A stretch of DNA of 64,000 bases from MED-G105 sp039025235 (GCA_039025235.1 JBCCOS010000001.1:1-64000); one strand, 5' to 3'; shown: positions 1 to 9,246, numbered from the stretch's first letter. Program-made: numbers and translations. Notes: generated by a model from the letters alone, not told the origin.

Positions 1-45
1 AACATAGCTGAAAAGCTGTGGGTTCTCACCGTCTTCACCTCGCAT
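1..45 (-). CDS. IS transposase, N-terminal fragment cut by window edge
   Basis: Only 15 codons lie inside the window, reading MRGEDGENPQLFSYV on the minus strand. This matches the start I know for a group of IS5/IS1182-type DDE transposases (MRGED followed by LFSYV). A strong ribosome-binding site (AGGAGG at 59-54) sits 8 bases before the chosen ATG; a second ATG at 50-48 is in another frame. The rest of the gene lies to the left of the window, so intactness cannot be judged. The family call rests on a very short peptide. Confidence 0.5.
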   Translation of the reverse strand, partial: MRGEDGENPQLFSYV

Positions 46-118
46 GTCATGATCCTCCTGAACAAATCAGTGAAACACAATTTGATGAAAACATGGAGAG
101 TTTTTCAGCAGCCTGTTA
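46..118. mobile_element. Probable right end of an IS element
   Basis: This short non-coding stretch between the transposase start and the DUF1287 gene contains the string TTTTTCAGCAGCCTG (about 100-116). It resembles terminal inverted repeats of IS1182/IS5-type elements as I remember them. The partner inverted repeat and any target duplication are outside the window, so the boundary is approximate. Confidence 0.35.
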
Positions 119-319
119 GGCGGTTTTCGACCGATGGGCTTTAGATTTTACAATTGATATTCGTCCTAATGCATGCAGCAGTCGGCGCTCTAGCGCTGGA
201 AATACTTTAATCGTCAAAATCGCGAGCGTTGAATAAGCCCACAAATCGCCGCGAAAACGCACATTTTCCTGCCGTCTTCTGTCAAGTCTTAGCCGCACTT
301 GCTCGTCAAATTTTACAGC

Positions 320-1075
320 ATGGCAAATATTGAAGACAACCAACACGCGTTTTGCATTCGCCCGCCAAACCTCAAAGCTTTACTCATTAGCGTTGTGGTG
401 GTGACCGGCCTTAGTATTTCCAACGACGCCGAGGCCTTTCGGGTTCCGATGGACGCTGAACGGGCCCCGGCCTTTACGGCCCAAAAGTCGATGACCGACA
501 AGCCCATGCATCAGGCCTTGGGACATCGCATCGCCAAGGCCGCCTTAGAGCGAACAGAATCTCCAGTGACTTATGACCCGGCCTATCGCAAGCTTGCCTA
601 TCCCAATGGCGATGTGGCATCGGATCGCGGCGTTTGTAGCGATGTGATTATTCGAGTGTTACGCGGGGTAGGTTTAGACTTACAAAAGTCCGTTCACGAA
701 GATATGCGCGCAAATTTTAGCGCCTATCCGAGACTTTGGTCGGCGGCCCGTCCAGATCCCAATATCGACCATCGCCGGGTCCCTAATCTCGAAACCTTCT
801 TCACACGTGCCGGCGCGCGCCGTCCGCAAAGCACCAATCCGAAAGACTTTCGAGCTGGTGATATCGTGGCTTGGAACCTGCGTGGAAAAGCCGGTGTCCT
901 GCCGCATATTGGGATCGTCACGGATAAAAAGGGGGCATCGGGATGGCCAATGATCGTCCACAATATCGGGCGAGGCCCCCAACATGAGGATGTCTTGCTG
1001 CTTTGGCCGATCACAGGCCACTATCGTCTGTCGGACGATTTAATTACGGCGATTGCTGAATATGGCGCGGTGTAA
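320..1075 (+). CDS. DUF1287 family exported protein
   Basis: The 251-residue product has a hydrophobic N-terminal segment (about residues 21-38) consistent with a signal peptide, then a DUF1287 domain, a relative of NlpC/P60 cysteine hydrolases. Candidate catalytic residues are C106 in GVCSDVII, H196 in PHIGIV and H214 in the HNIG motif. The exact substrate is unknown; a cell-envelope role is an inference from family and export. The ATG at 320 is preferred over an upstream in-frame TTG at 299; neither has a clear ribosome-binding site. It converges with gluQRS, and this is the only convergent junction outside the insertion element without a palindromic element. Confidence 0.75.
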   Translation: MANIEDNQHAFCIRPPNLKALLISVVVVTGLSISNDAEAFRVPMDAERAPAFTAQKSMTDKPMHQALGHRIAKAALERTESPVTYDPAYRKLAYPNGDVASDRGVCSDVIIRVLRGVGLDLQKSVHEDMRANFSAYPRLWSAARPDPNIDHRRVPNLETFFTRAGARRPQSTNPKDFRAGDIVAWNLRGKAGVLPHIGIVTDKKGASGWPMIVHNIGRGPQHEDVLLLWPITGHYRLSDDLITAIAEYGAV

Positions 1076-1194
1076 CGCCAGCCTTTATGAAAAGCGCGCT
1101 ACCAAAGACGACGCGCCTATGGAAGACCAAAATATTTGGCCATGCCGCGGCAAAGGATTTTTGCCGAGTTCATCAATTATGGGACTATTGGAGC

Positions 1195-2157
1195 TCAGCG
1201 TATCAGTCCAACGCGCGCGCGGACCTCTTCCGGCGATATGCCTATGTCACGCAAGGCTTTGAGGGTTGCGGCCTTGTTCCGTTTCGCGAGGCGTTTTCCG
1301 TCCGCTCCGTTGATTAATTTGTGGTGCCGGTAAATCGGTGTCGGGGCGCCCATCAGCTTTTGTAATAAGGTATGAAGGTGCGCGGCATCCGCTAGATCTT
1401 GGCCGCGAATGACATGGGTGATCCCCTGGTGCCAGTCATCATAGACGCTGGCCAGATGGTAACTCACGCCGCCCTCTTTCCGGCCAATGATCGCGTCTCC
1501 AAATAATTGCGGTCGCGCCCGTTCGTTGGATATTTTATCGCCGGTTTCAGCTGGGAACGATAATGCGTGGAAGGCTTGCCCGAGATACGCCTCGCAAGCA
1601 CTGAGCGATAGTCGCCACGCGAATGGTTCATTGCCGGATATGGCCGCTGCCTCTTCAGAAGGCGATAAGGGGGTGCCGTAATAGGCCTGTGGTGGAGTGC
1701 GGCCAACACCGTCGTCTTGGCCCGCGCTTTGGTTCCCGTATTGATGATCCCGATGATGTTGGCGATCCTGGCGATCGCACTTTTCATGAAGCACGGTACT
1801 TTCGAGGTCATGGGGCGCACGGGCTATCGCTTCTGCGACCTCTTTGCGCGTTTTAAAGCATCGATAAACTAAGCGCTCTTTTGCCCATCTTTCGATGACC
1901 GATTGATAGTCATCAAATCGTTCCGACTGACGCCACACTGGCCCATCCCAGGATAAACCAAGCCAGTCGAGATCTTCATAAATTGCTTCTTCGAATATCG
2001 GTTTGCACCGTGTTGCGTCTATGTCCTCCATTCGCAGAACGAAATGCCCACCAGCCGCGCGTGCTGCATCGTGGGCCAGAATTGCTGAGTAGGCATGCCC
2101 CAGGTGCAAGAGGCCAGTGGGGGAGGGGGCGAAGCGTGTTATAAAGGATGACGTCAT
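1195..2157 (-). CDS. gluQ: Glutamyl-Q tRNA(Asp) synthetase, with unusual insert
   Basis: Members of this family attach glutamate to queuosine in tRNA(Asp). The class I signature FAPSPTGLLHLGHA is at the N-terminus and a KMSKS-like KRLAKR is near the C-terminus. It is 320 residues, about 25-30 longer than typical. The extra sequence follows the YRCFKTRKEV segment and is rich in His, Asp and Gln (HEKCDRQDRQHHRDH). The usual zinc site is degraded: the CxC motif has become C-F-K and the YPGTC motif reads YYGTP. The catalytic core otherwise looks intact, so it may be active, but metal binding must differ from the family norm. Confidence 0.85.
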   Translation of the reverse strand: MTSSFITRFAPSPTGLLHLGHAYSAILAHDAARAAGGHFVLRMEDIDATRCKPIFEEAIYEDLDWLGLSWDGPVWRQSERFDDYQSVIERWAKERLVYRCFKTRKEVAEAIARAPHDLESTVLHEKCDRQDRQHHRDHQYGNQSAGQDDGVGRTPPQAYYGTPLSPSEEAAAISGNEPFAWRLSLSACEAYLGQAFHALSFPAETGDKISNERARPQLFGDAIIGRKEGGVSYHLASVYDDWHQGITHVIRGQDLADAAHLHTLLQKLMGAPTPIYRHHKLINGADGKRLAKRNKAATLKALRDIGISPEEVRARVGLIR

Positions 2158-2796
2158 TCGTGGTTTAACGCGGTGTCGATCGGGTCCCTCTTTTTGGAAA
2201 CTGTTAAAGTATTGAGCATCAAAGGTTTATACTAAAGCTTTTCGCGTTCCGATGGAATCGGAACGCGGCTCTAAGTGTTTGTTTGGTCGCGCTTCTTTTG
2301 CCGATAACCGATCACACTTATCGGCGAAGCGCTCTAAACCAGGCCGATCTCTAGGTTCTTTGCTTTAAGCGCCCAAACTATCTTGAGACGATCTTACCGT
2401 GAACCAGTGTTGTCATCTGGCCTTCTCATGCAGGAACTCCATTTATTAAATGACATGCCGCGCTGTCGCGCATGACCCCAAAAAAGGGGGTATAGCAATA
2501 GTATTTGTTTCTATTCGACCTTTTCCCCTTGAAATCTCTTTTGTCAAAAATATTTCTTGTTGGCCCCCTTGCGTTTCCAAATGCAACGGAGCAGAAGAAA
2601 TTATGCGTATCGCCGCCAACATAATAAGGCGACGGTTGAGGGCAAAACGGCCCCTAAGATCCGCGCAATCGTATAGCAACATTCTGTAACCGCCCTTTTA
2701 AAGGGCAACCGTCTTTTATGCTGGGGTCGGTCGCTTGGTCGCTCGCAGCGGATTCAGGAACGGTTAATCCTGCGTCGGTTAAACGGCGCTGGAGTA
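2158..2796. other. Intergenic region between divergent genes
   Basis: This 639-bp region separates gluQRS from the EamA gene. It contains one family II palindromic element (2232-2337) and a near-perfect palindrome, GCCCTTTTAAAGGGC, at 2692-2706. No convincing coding sequence or RNA gene was seen. Promoters for both flanking genes presumably lie here but were not resolved. Confidence 0.5.
2232..2337 (-). repeat. Palindromic element, family II (II-1)
   Basis: This 106-bp element is made of two hairpins separated by a short linker. Hairpin 1 has outer arms GCGCTTC/GAAGCGC and inner arms GCCGATAA/TTATCGGC around the loop; hairpin 2 has arms AGAGCC-type and CGCGTTCCGAT/ATCGGAACGCG. It is one of the few copies lying between divergent genes. 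Confidence 0.9.
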
Positions 2797-3882
2797 ATGA
2801 AAGGTCGTCTCACCATGAGTGCGCGTGAGTTTTCTTTAATTGGTTTGGTCTGCCTTATCTGGGGATTTCACTTAATCTTTCTGAAGGCTGTCGCCGATAC
2901 CGTTCCGCCGATTTTTTATGTCGCAATGCGCATGACATTGGTCGCGCTTCTTTTGAGCCCGTTCCTGCGTTGGCGGCCTGATCAATTCGGAAAGCTCATA
3001 GCAGCGGGCGTTTGCCTTGGTGGGTTTCATCTTGCTTTAATCCTGAAGGGCCTTTCAATTACCAGTGCATCAGCAGCATCTGTTGCTGCAGAGCTTTACA
3101 CGCCATTCGCTACGGTGCTGGCGATCTTTTTTTTAGGGGAAAAAATTGGCTGGCGCAGGGGGCTTGGGATTGCATTGGCCTTCTCCGGCGTTGCGATCAT
3201 TGCGCTCGGTGAAGCCGTTTATGCCCATAACGATAGTGCCCATGAAGGCACGTCTTTTGGTCTTCTGTTTATCATCGCTGGCGTTTTTATCGAGGCTTGT
3301 GGCTCTATCTTTTTAAAGAAGATTAAAGGGCTGACTGCCATCGAGATCGCTGCGTTTATGGCGTTGGTTGGATCAGTCCTATTGTGGACAACAACATTAA
3401 CGTTTGAAACGGGCCAAATGGCAGTACTGCAATCGCCGGAGCGCAATAGAGTATTCGGTGTACTGCTCTATTCGGCAGTCGGTGCGTCAATTATAGGGCA
3501 TACCACCTATTATTGGCTCCTGCGACGCTTGCCAATAGCGATGGTGGCGCCGACGGCCCTTATTGCGACGGTTATTTCTGTTATTGCATCAGTGGTTTTT
3601 CTTGGTGAACCAGCAACGCCAACCCTGATCGCCGGTTCGCTTATCGCAATGCTTGGCGTATCGATTATTGTCTTCCGCTCCGGCGGAGCGGCTCCAGCGT
3701 TTGGTGCGAGAGGGTTTTTCTTTTTCCGTAGAGGCTTTCGGAAGTTTCTGCGCAATGGCCGTCGCGTCGATAGCGATACCGTCGATAGCGATACCGCTGA
3801 GCGCAAGGTCGCAGATCAGGGATCACAACAGGACGTGCCGTTATCGTCTAACGTGACCCCCGAAAAGGGCTTGGCTGTTTAA
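2797..3882 (+). CDS. EamA/DMT-family transporter
   Basis: This is a ten-helix drug/metabolite-type exporter with two EamA repeats, for example LICLIWGFH-like helix 1 and the GEKIGWRRGLGIALAFSGV segment closing the first repeat. The substrate cannot be predicted. After the last helix (about residue 290) there is an unusual basic then acidic cytoplasmic tail of about 70 residues, containing a duplicated VDSDT encoded by a 15-bp tandem repeat. GGAG lies only 3 bases before the ATG at 2797, so the ATG at 2815 (MSAREFSLIG) is a realistic alternative start. The stop codon lies in the first bases of palindromic element I-1. Confidence 0.85.
   Translation: MKGRLTMSAREFSLIGLVCLIWGFHLIFLKAVADTVPPIFYVAMRMTLVALLLSPFLRWRPDQFGKLIAAGVCLGGFHLALILKGLSITSASAASVAAELYTPFATVLAIFFLGEKIGWRRGLGIALAFSGVAIIALGEAVYAHNDSAHEGTSFGLLFIIAGVFIEACGSIFLKKIKGLTAIEIAAFMALVGSVLLWTTTLTFETGQMAVLQSPERNRVFGVLLYSAVGASIIGHTTYYWLLRRLPIAMVAPTALIATVISVIASVVFLGEPATPTLIAGSLIAMLGVSIIVFRSGGAAPAFGARGFFFFRRGFRKFLRNGRRVDSDTVDSDTAERKVADQGSQQDVPLSSNVTPEKGLAV
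3766..3795 (+). repeat. 15-bp direct tandem duplication
   Basis: Two perfect copies of GTCGATAGCGATACC are inside the C-terminal tail of the EamA gene. The unit length is a multiple of three, so the frame is kept and five residues (VDSDT) are duplicated. It looks like a recent slippage event. Confidence 0.9.
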
Positions 3883-3983
3883 AGTATTTCCAAGCCAAGT
3901 GTGTGCGGTTGTCGTTAAGGAAAAGCGTAAAACCAAAAACTTAAAGCGCCGTTCTGATTACAATTGAAACGGACGCGCTTTAG
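3880..3983 (+). repeat. Palindromic element, family I (I-1)
   Basis: Family I elements are about 100 bp with two hairpins: hairpin 1 has outer arms GCATTTCC/GGAAATGC and inner arms GCCAA/TTGGC, and hairpin 2 has arms AAAGCGCC/GGCGCTTT. This copy has several mismatches in the arms (GTATTTCC, GGAAAAGC). It begins with the TAA stop of the EamA gene and lies at a convergent junction with tldD. Confidence 0.9.
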
Positions 3984-3984
3984 A

Positions 3985-4019
3985 AATAAAAACACGCCCC
4001 GGACAAATTCGATCCGGGG
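3985..4019 (-). terminator. Rho-independent terminator of tldD
   Basis: Read on the minus strand, the perfect stem CCCCGGA/TCCGGGG (7 bp) is followed by CGTG and a T-rich run (TTTTTATTT). It lies about 80 bases past the tldD stop. Confidence 0.75.
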
Positions 4020-4097
4020 AGTTGCGTTTCCCGGGGAGTGCCGTTTTTTCGTCGAGCGGATCTAAGGCAATGCGCTCACGCAAATACGTTGAGATCA

Positions 4098-5516
4098 CTA
4101 TGCGGCGGCACCACCGACTGTAAGGGCATCGATTTTAATCGTTGGCTGGCCGACTCCCACAGGAACACCTTGCCCGGACTTACCACAGGTGCCGACCCCT
4201 GGATCCAAGGCAAAGTCGTTTCCAATCATGGATACCCTAGTCATAACGCTTGGCCCGTCGCCAATTAGGGCTACATTTTTTAGGGGTGCGCCGACCACAC
4301 CGTTTTTAACGCGGTAGGCTTCTGTACAATTGAAGACAAACTTGCCGGAGGTGATATCCACTTGGCCGCCGGAGAAGTTCACGGCGTAAATGCCGTCTTT
4401 GACCGACGCGATGATCTCCTGCGGGTCTTTATCGCCGCCGAGCATAAAGGTGTTGGTCATGCGTGGCATTGGTTGATGGGCGTAGCTTTCGCGGCGGCCA
4501 TTGCCGGTTGCGGGCACACCCATCAGGCGGGCATTAAGCCGGTCCTGCATGTATCCAACCAAGATGCCATCTTCGATCAGGGTGGTTCTTCCCGTCGGCG
4601 TGCCTTCGTCGTCGACGGTGAGTGATCCGCGTCGGCCAGAAAGTGTGCCATCGTCGATAACCGTAACCCCTGGGGCAGCAACGCGCTCGCCGACACGTCC
4701 GGAAAAAGCGGATTCCCCTTTGCGGTTGAAATCACCCTCAAGCCCGTGGCCAACGGCTTCATGGAGGAGAACGCCGGTCCATCCCGATCCGAGGACGACT
4801 TCCATTTCGCCGGCCGGTGCGGGTTCAGCTTCCAAATTTACAAGAGCTTGGCGAAGGGCCTCATCAACCTGGGCCTGCCAGGCGTCTGGTGTGATGTAAG
4901 CGGCATAATCAGAACGGCCACCAACGCCATATCCACCGCTTTCTTGGCGGTCGCCGTCCCCAGCTGTTACCGACACATTGACCCGGACGAGAGGGCGAAC
5001 ATCGCGAATCACTTCGCCGCCGGGTCTGAAAATTTCAACTTTTGACCACTCACCGGACAAGGAGGCTGAGACTTGCCGCACCCGCGGGTCTTTGTCGCGG
5101 GCATAGGCGTTTATGTCTTCGAGTAACGCGACCTTTTGGGCAAATGTGAAGCTGTCGAGAGGGTTTGTGTCGGGATAGAGAGAGCGATTCGTGCGGTATG
5201 GGCCGTCTGAATAGCCGCCACTTTCGCCAGATTTAACCGCACGAACAGCCGATGCCGCGCGGTTTAGGGCGTCTTCCGATAGTTCCGAGGCGTGGGCATA
5301 GCCCGTCGATTCGTCAAAAACCGCGCGCAGTCCAAAGCCCTGATCAATATCATAAGTTGCTGTTTTTAAACGATTATCATCGAAAACGAACGCTTCCGAT
5401 TGGCTGTACTCTACATAGAGTTCACCATCGTCAACGCCGTTTAATGCGTCATCGACAATTTTTTGTGCGCGTTTTTCATCGAGCCCGGCGCGGGCCAACA
5501 GATCTGATTGCGTCAT
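4098..5516 (-). CDS. tldD: Metalloprotease TldD
   Basis: TldD pairs with TldE/PmbA to form a zinc protease that trims unfolded peptides and some modified peptide antibiotics. The product is 472 residues, the usual length. The signature HEAVGHGLEGD is at residues 252-262, giving H252 and H256 as zinc ligands and E253 as catalytic base. The partner gene tldE/pmbA is not in the window. The ATG start is supported by the family N-terminus. It lies alone on the minus strand with its own terminator downstream, so it is probably monocistronic. Confidence 0.93.
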   Translation of the reverse strand: MTQSDLLARAGLDEKRAQKIVDDALNGVDDGELYVEYSQSEAFVFDDNRLKTATYDIDQGFGLRAVFDESTGYAHASELSEDALNRAASAVRAVKSGESGGYSDGPYRTNRSLYPDTNPLDSFTFAQKVALLEDINAYARDKDPRVRQVSASLSGEWSKVEIFRPGGEVIRDVRPLVRVNVSVTAGDGDRQESGGYGVGGRSDYAAYITPDAWQAQVDEALRQALVNLEAEPAPAGEMEVVLGSGWTGVLLHEAVGHGLEGDFNRKGESAFSGRVGERVAAPGVTVIDDGTLSGRRGSLTVDDEGTPTGRTTLIEDGILVGYMQDRLNARLMGVPATGNGRRESYAHQPMPRMTNTFMLGGDKDPQEIIASVKDGIYAVNFSGGQVDITSGKFVFNCTEAYRVKNGVVGAPLKNVALIGDGPSVMTRVSMIGNDFALDPGVGTCGKSGQGVPVGVGQPTIKIDALTVGGAAA

Positions 5517-5838
5517 ATATTAGAAATAAGCGCCACCGCATCTGCTCGCAAGAAGGGGGGCGCCGGAAACGGTAAAGTTTTGTGTTTCTTTCAAACCCAA
5601 ACTGTCAAACCAACACAGGTGAACGGTATCTGACGCTAGACATTTTCGGAGATTACGCGATGTATAGCGTAATCGGTCGTAGCGAGGATTAATCAAAGGC
5701 TAACAATCGCCGTCGATGCGACTTTTTTGTCCCCGCTTGCGATCATATGCGCTGATGATTAAGGCAACAAAAACACTATAAGTATTAGAAATTGCGGGAT
5801 CTGGTAAAGTTTGTGCCAGGTGATGAAGGGTTAAGGTA
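5517..5838. other. Divergent intergenic region, tldD/coxB
   Basis: This 322-bp region must hold the promoters of tldD and of the oxidase cluster. A near match to the CtrA half-site pattern occurs at about 5687 (TTAA-N7-CTAAC, one mismatch), which I regard as weak. No gene was seen. Confidence 0.35.
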
Positions 5839-7080
5839 ATGTCTGTCCGCCAAATGGCATTTTATTTCACTTCGGTGATCATGGTTTTATTCTCAGCGGC
5901 AAATGCTTTTGCGGCACAAGATTCTGGTGCGGCACAAGATGCTGGCACCCAAGCGGCAACGAACGCCGCTAACGCAGGCCAAGAAATCGCACCTGCCGGC
6001 GTCCTAGCGGAAGCGCCACACCATGCGAATAACGGCATCGCCCTGTTGCCAGCGCAGTCTGCTTTGGCATCGGAAGTTCATTTCTTCCATAACAGTGTTT
6101 TGATGCCAATCATTACCTCCATTACTATTTTTGTGCTTGGGTTATTGATTTGGGTGATTGTTCGCTACAATGCGAAGGCTAACCCCGTCCCAAAGAAATT
6201 CAGCCACAATACACTCGTCGAGATCATCTGGACCGCTGGTCCAATAATGATCCTTCTTTACATTGCCCTCTTCTCGTTTGATCTTCTGTATAATGAGGAT
6301 GTGACGCCCGATGGAAAACGGATCGTGGCTGAAGCCGACGGCTCGACAACATCCTTCACCATGGCGAATGATTTTGCGTCGGATAGCCGGAAGGTAAGCC
6401 GCAAAGAGCATGTGCAGGTTTTTGTTCAACAGGGGGAGAACCGCGTAAAATTAAGAAACCGTGACTACAAACTTGATGGGTTAAAGTCTGATGCGTTTAC
6501 GGTCACGCTCAATGACGCGCCGGTCGAAGGGTCACTCGTGGAAATTCATGCTGGCCGCAGTGTGGTTGGAGCGGGGAAGAATAAAGAAATTGCTCTGGCG
6601 CCGTTCATGACCCTCAAAGTCAATGGTGTGCAGTGGGGATGGAAGTATTCCTATCCCGATTTTGGTGATTTTGAGTATTCATCTTACATGCTTCCACGGG
6701 AAAAAACGACGGAGCGGCTTTACCGCCTTGCGGTTGATAATAATGTCGTGGTTCCGGTTGGAGAGACCATCCGCGTTACCACAACAGCGGAAGACGTCAT
6801 TCATGCTTGGGCGATGCCAAACTTCGCCATCAAAATTGATGCTATACCCGGTCGTATTAATGAGACGTGGTTCAAGGCGGATAAAGAAGGGCTTTATTAC
6901 GGTCAGTGCTCTGAGATTTGTGGCGTGAAGCATTCCTTTATGCCGATTGCTGTTGAAGTTGTTTCTCATGAAAAATTCAAGGCGTGGGTTGATGAGCAAA
7001 GGGCATTTGCTGGTATGGAACCAATGTTCGATGGAACAGATGAACGATTGGCTTCTGCCGAACTAGCAGTAAGCAAGTAA
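5839..7080 (+). CDS. coxB: Cytochrome c oxidase subunit II, with large insert
   Basis: CoxB carries the binuclear CuA centre that takes electrons from cytochrome c. The precursor starts with a signal peptide ending near AFA at residue 26, then a low-complexity Ala/Gln/Asn stretch, two transmembrane helices (about 90-112 and 130-150) and the periplasmic cupredoxin domain. CuA ligands are visible: H322, then C357 and C361 in GQCSEICGVKH, H365 and M369. It has 413 residues; ordinary alphaproteobacterial CoxB is nearer 280-300. The surplus is about 100 residues (154-255) between helix 2 and the strand MTLKVNGVQWGWKY. GGTTAAGGT precedes the ATG. coxA follows after 92 bases. Confidence 0.92.
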   Translation: MSVRQMAFYFTSVIMVLFSAANAFAAQDSGAAQDAGTQAATNAANAGQEIAPAGVLAEAPHHANNGIALLPAQSALASEVHFFHNSVLMPIITSITIFVLGLLIWVIVRYNAKANPVPKKFSHNTLVEIIWTAGPIMILLYIALFSFDLLYNEDVTPDGKRIVAEADGSTTSFTMANDFASDSRKVSRKEHVQVFVQQGENRVKLRNRDYKLDGLKSDAFTVTLNDAPVEGSLVEIHAGRSVVGAGKNKEIALAPFMTLKVNGVQWGWKYSYPDFGDFEYSSYMLPREKTTERLYRLAVDNNVVVPVGETIRVTTTAEDVIHAWAMPNFAIKIDAIPGRINETWFKADKEGLYYGQCSEICGVKHSFMPIAVEVVSHEKFKAWVDEQRAFAGMEPMFDGTDERLASAELAVSK

Positions 7081-7172
7081 CAACAATGCGGTCCTCTATG
7101 TGAGGCGCAACCAACTGGAACGCGATACAAAGACCGGGCAGGAAAAACCGGTGAAACAAGGACGGAACTTCG

Positions 7173-8888
7173 ATGGCTGACGGAGCGGTAAAAGGGCAGA
7201 ATAATTCGGGAAACACCAGCGCGGGGCATGCTGATCGCTATGGCGAAGAGCATGTGCCGTCTTTTTGGGTTCGGTGGTTTTTCTCGACGAACCATAAAGA
7301 CATAGGGACTCTCTATTTGATCTTCGCCATTATTGCCGGTGTTGTTGGCGGGGCGATGTCAGGTCTCATGCGGATGGAGCTTGCTGAGCCAGGGGTTACG
7401 TTCCTTACGAAGTTCGTCGATGGATCTTTGGAAGGCGAAGCGCAGCTGGCGGCGGCAAGTAATTTTTACAATGTGTTGATCACCTATCACGGCCTTATCA
7501 TGATCTTTTTCATGGTGATGCCGGCCGTTATTGGGGGATTTGGCAATTGGTTCGTGCCGATCATGATTGGCGCCCCCGACATGGCTTTTCCGCGAATGAA
7601 TAACATCTCATTCTGGCTTTATGGCGCGTCCGGTATTCTGATTACGCTTTCTATTTTGGCACCTGGGTATGGGTCTCAAATTGGCTTCGGTGGTGGCTGG
7701 GTCATGTATCCCCCATTATCGTCTACAACGGGAAGCCCTGGGCCGGCGATGGATCTTCTTATCTTGGCTCTTCACCTTGCGGGTGCATCCTCAATTTTGG
7801 GGGCAATCAATTTCATCACCACTATCTTCAACATGCGGGCGCCAGGCATGACGCTCCATAAAATGCCACTCTTCGCCTGGTCGGTGCTCGTAACAGCATT
7901 TCTTCTAGTGCTCTCGCTACCAGTTCTTGCAGCGGCGATTACGATGCTTCTCACAGACCGCAATTTCGGCACGTCATTTTTCGATTCGGCAGGGGGTGGT
8001 GATCCTCTCCTTTACCAGCACTTATTCTGGTTCTTTGGACATCCAGAGGTTTACATTCTGATTTTGCCCGGCTTCGGCATTATTTCGCACATCGTTTCGA
8101 CTTTCTCGAAGAAACCAATATTTGGTTACCTCGGCATGGCTTATGCGATGGTCGCAATTGGCTTCGTCGGCTTTATCGTTTGGGCGCACCATATGTATAC
8201 GGTTGGCTTAAGCGTTGATATGAAGGCCTACTTTGTTGCTGCGACGATGGTGATCGCAGTGCCGACGGGGATTAAAATCTTCTCGTGGATCGCGACGATG
8301 TGGGGCGGTTCCATCGACTTCAAAACGCCGATGCTATGGGCGGTCGGATTTATATTTCTATTCACTGTTGGCGGCGTGACGGGCGTCGTTCTCGCAAATG
8401 CCGGGATCGATCATTATATGCACGATACGTATTATGTCGTCGCGCACTTCCATTATGTGCTCTCGCTCGGCGCGGTCTTTGCGATATTTGCTGGGTGGTA
8501 TTACTGGTTCGGTAAAATGTTCGGCAAAGAGTATCGTGAGTGGCTTGGCGCCCTGCATTTTTGGGTCATGTTTATCGGCGTCAATCTTATCTTCTTCCCG
8601 CAGCACTTCCTTGGTCTACAGGGAATGCCACGACGTTATATTGATTATCCGGAAGGTTTCGCTCTTTATAATCAAGTTTCGACCTATGGATATTACGTTA
8701 TGGTCGTTGCTATGCTGATCTTTGCCTACGCAATGTTCGACGCTTTCTTTATTTATAAGAAGAAAGCAGCCGCAAATCCTTGGGGCGAAGGCGCCACAAC
8801 CTTGGAATGGACACTTTCATCGCCTCCACCCTTCCACCAGTTCAACGAGCTTCCACGGTTTGACGGAGCAGACGCCAAAGCTGTTTAG
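7173..8888 (+). CDS. coxA: Cytochrome c oxidase subunit I
   Basis: This is the heme-copper subunit of the aa3-type terminal oxidase, reducing oxygen to water and pumping protons. Twelve membrane helices are evident over 571 residues. Landmark motifs are present: WFFSTNHKDIGTLY at the first helix, GGFGNWFVP, the CuB/Tyr segment FGHPEVYI, and HHMYTVG and HYVLSLGA, which carry further metal ligands. These are features of A-type oxidases with a D and K proton channel. AAGGA precedes the ATG. It is the second gene of the oxidase cluster and ends at a strong terminator. Confidence 0.97.
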   Translation: MADGAVKGQNNSGNTSAGHADRYGEEHVPSFWVRWFFSTNHKDIGTLYLIFAIIAGVVGGAMSGLMRMELAEPGVTFLTKFVDGSLEGEAQLAAASNFYNVLITYHGLIMIFFMVMPAVIGGFGNWFVPIMIGAPDMAFPRMNNISFWLYGASGILITLSILAPGYGSQIGFGGGWVMYPPLSSTTGSPGPAMDLLILALHLAGASSILGAINFITTIFNMRAPGMTLHKMPLFAWSVLVTAFLLVLSLPVLAAAITMLLTDRNFGTSFFDSAGGGDPLLYQHLFWFFGHPEVYILILPGFGIISHIVSTFSKKPIFGYLGMAYAMVAIGFVGFIVWAHHMYTVGLSVDMKAYFVAATMVIAVPTGIKIFSWIATMWGGSIDFKTPMLWAVGFIFLFTVGGVTGVVLANAGIDHYMHDTYYVVAHFHYVLSLGAVFAIFAGWYYWFGKMFGKEYREWLGALHFWVMFIGVNLIFFPQHFLGLQGMPRRYIDYPEGFALYNQVSTYGYYVMVVAMLIFAYAMFDAFFIYKKKAAANPWGEGATTLEWTLSSPPPFHQFNELPRFDGADAKAV

Positions 8889-8923
8889 GTTGTTGCTTTG
8901 GGCTTTTAGTCTTTCAGTCTAAC

Positions 8924-8960
8924 AAAGCGCTCTCGCTGCAACAGCGGGAGCGCTTTTTTT
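8924..8960 (+). terminator. Rho-independent terminator after coxA
   Basis: A stem of about 15 bp (AAAGCGCTCTCGCTG with CAGCGGGAGCGCTTT, one mismatch) with a 3-base loop is followed by a run of T. It lies 36 bases after coxA and likely separates coxBA from the assembly genes. Confidence 0.9.
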
Positions 8961-9246
8961 GCACTGCAATATAACGGTTTGGGAAGCCGTCTAAAGCTGC
9001 TTTGGTTCAAATGGAATCACTGAGATGCTTTCGGTTTTTCCCATATTGGCGAATTTTCTTCATCGTTTTCAATCTGTGGTAGAGGCTCTAGCGACGGTTA
9101 TGGATCAATAGAGCAGTCGAGGGCTTGCGACGAACGCTTGCATAGGGTTAATTTTTATTGAGATGAATAGGAGAGAGAGACGCTTCAGCGATACGGGCGC
9201 TCTCGTGGGCAGTTTGAGCGCTATTAAGCGCCATCGGAGGGGTCCT

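Noticed and set aside
1087..1317. Plus-strand frame overlapping the end of gluQRS
   Set aside because: Lies within the real gluQRS coding region and shows no domain.
5687..5702. CtrA-like site upstream of coxB
   Set aside because: One mismatch in the second half and no supporting context, so likely chance.
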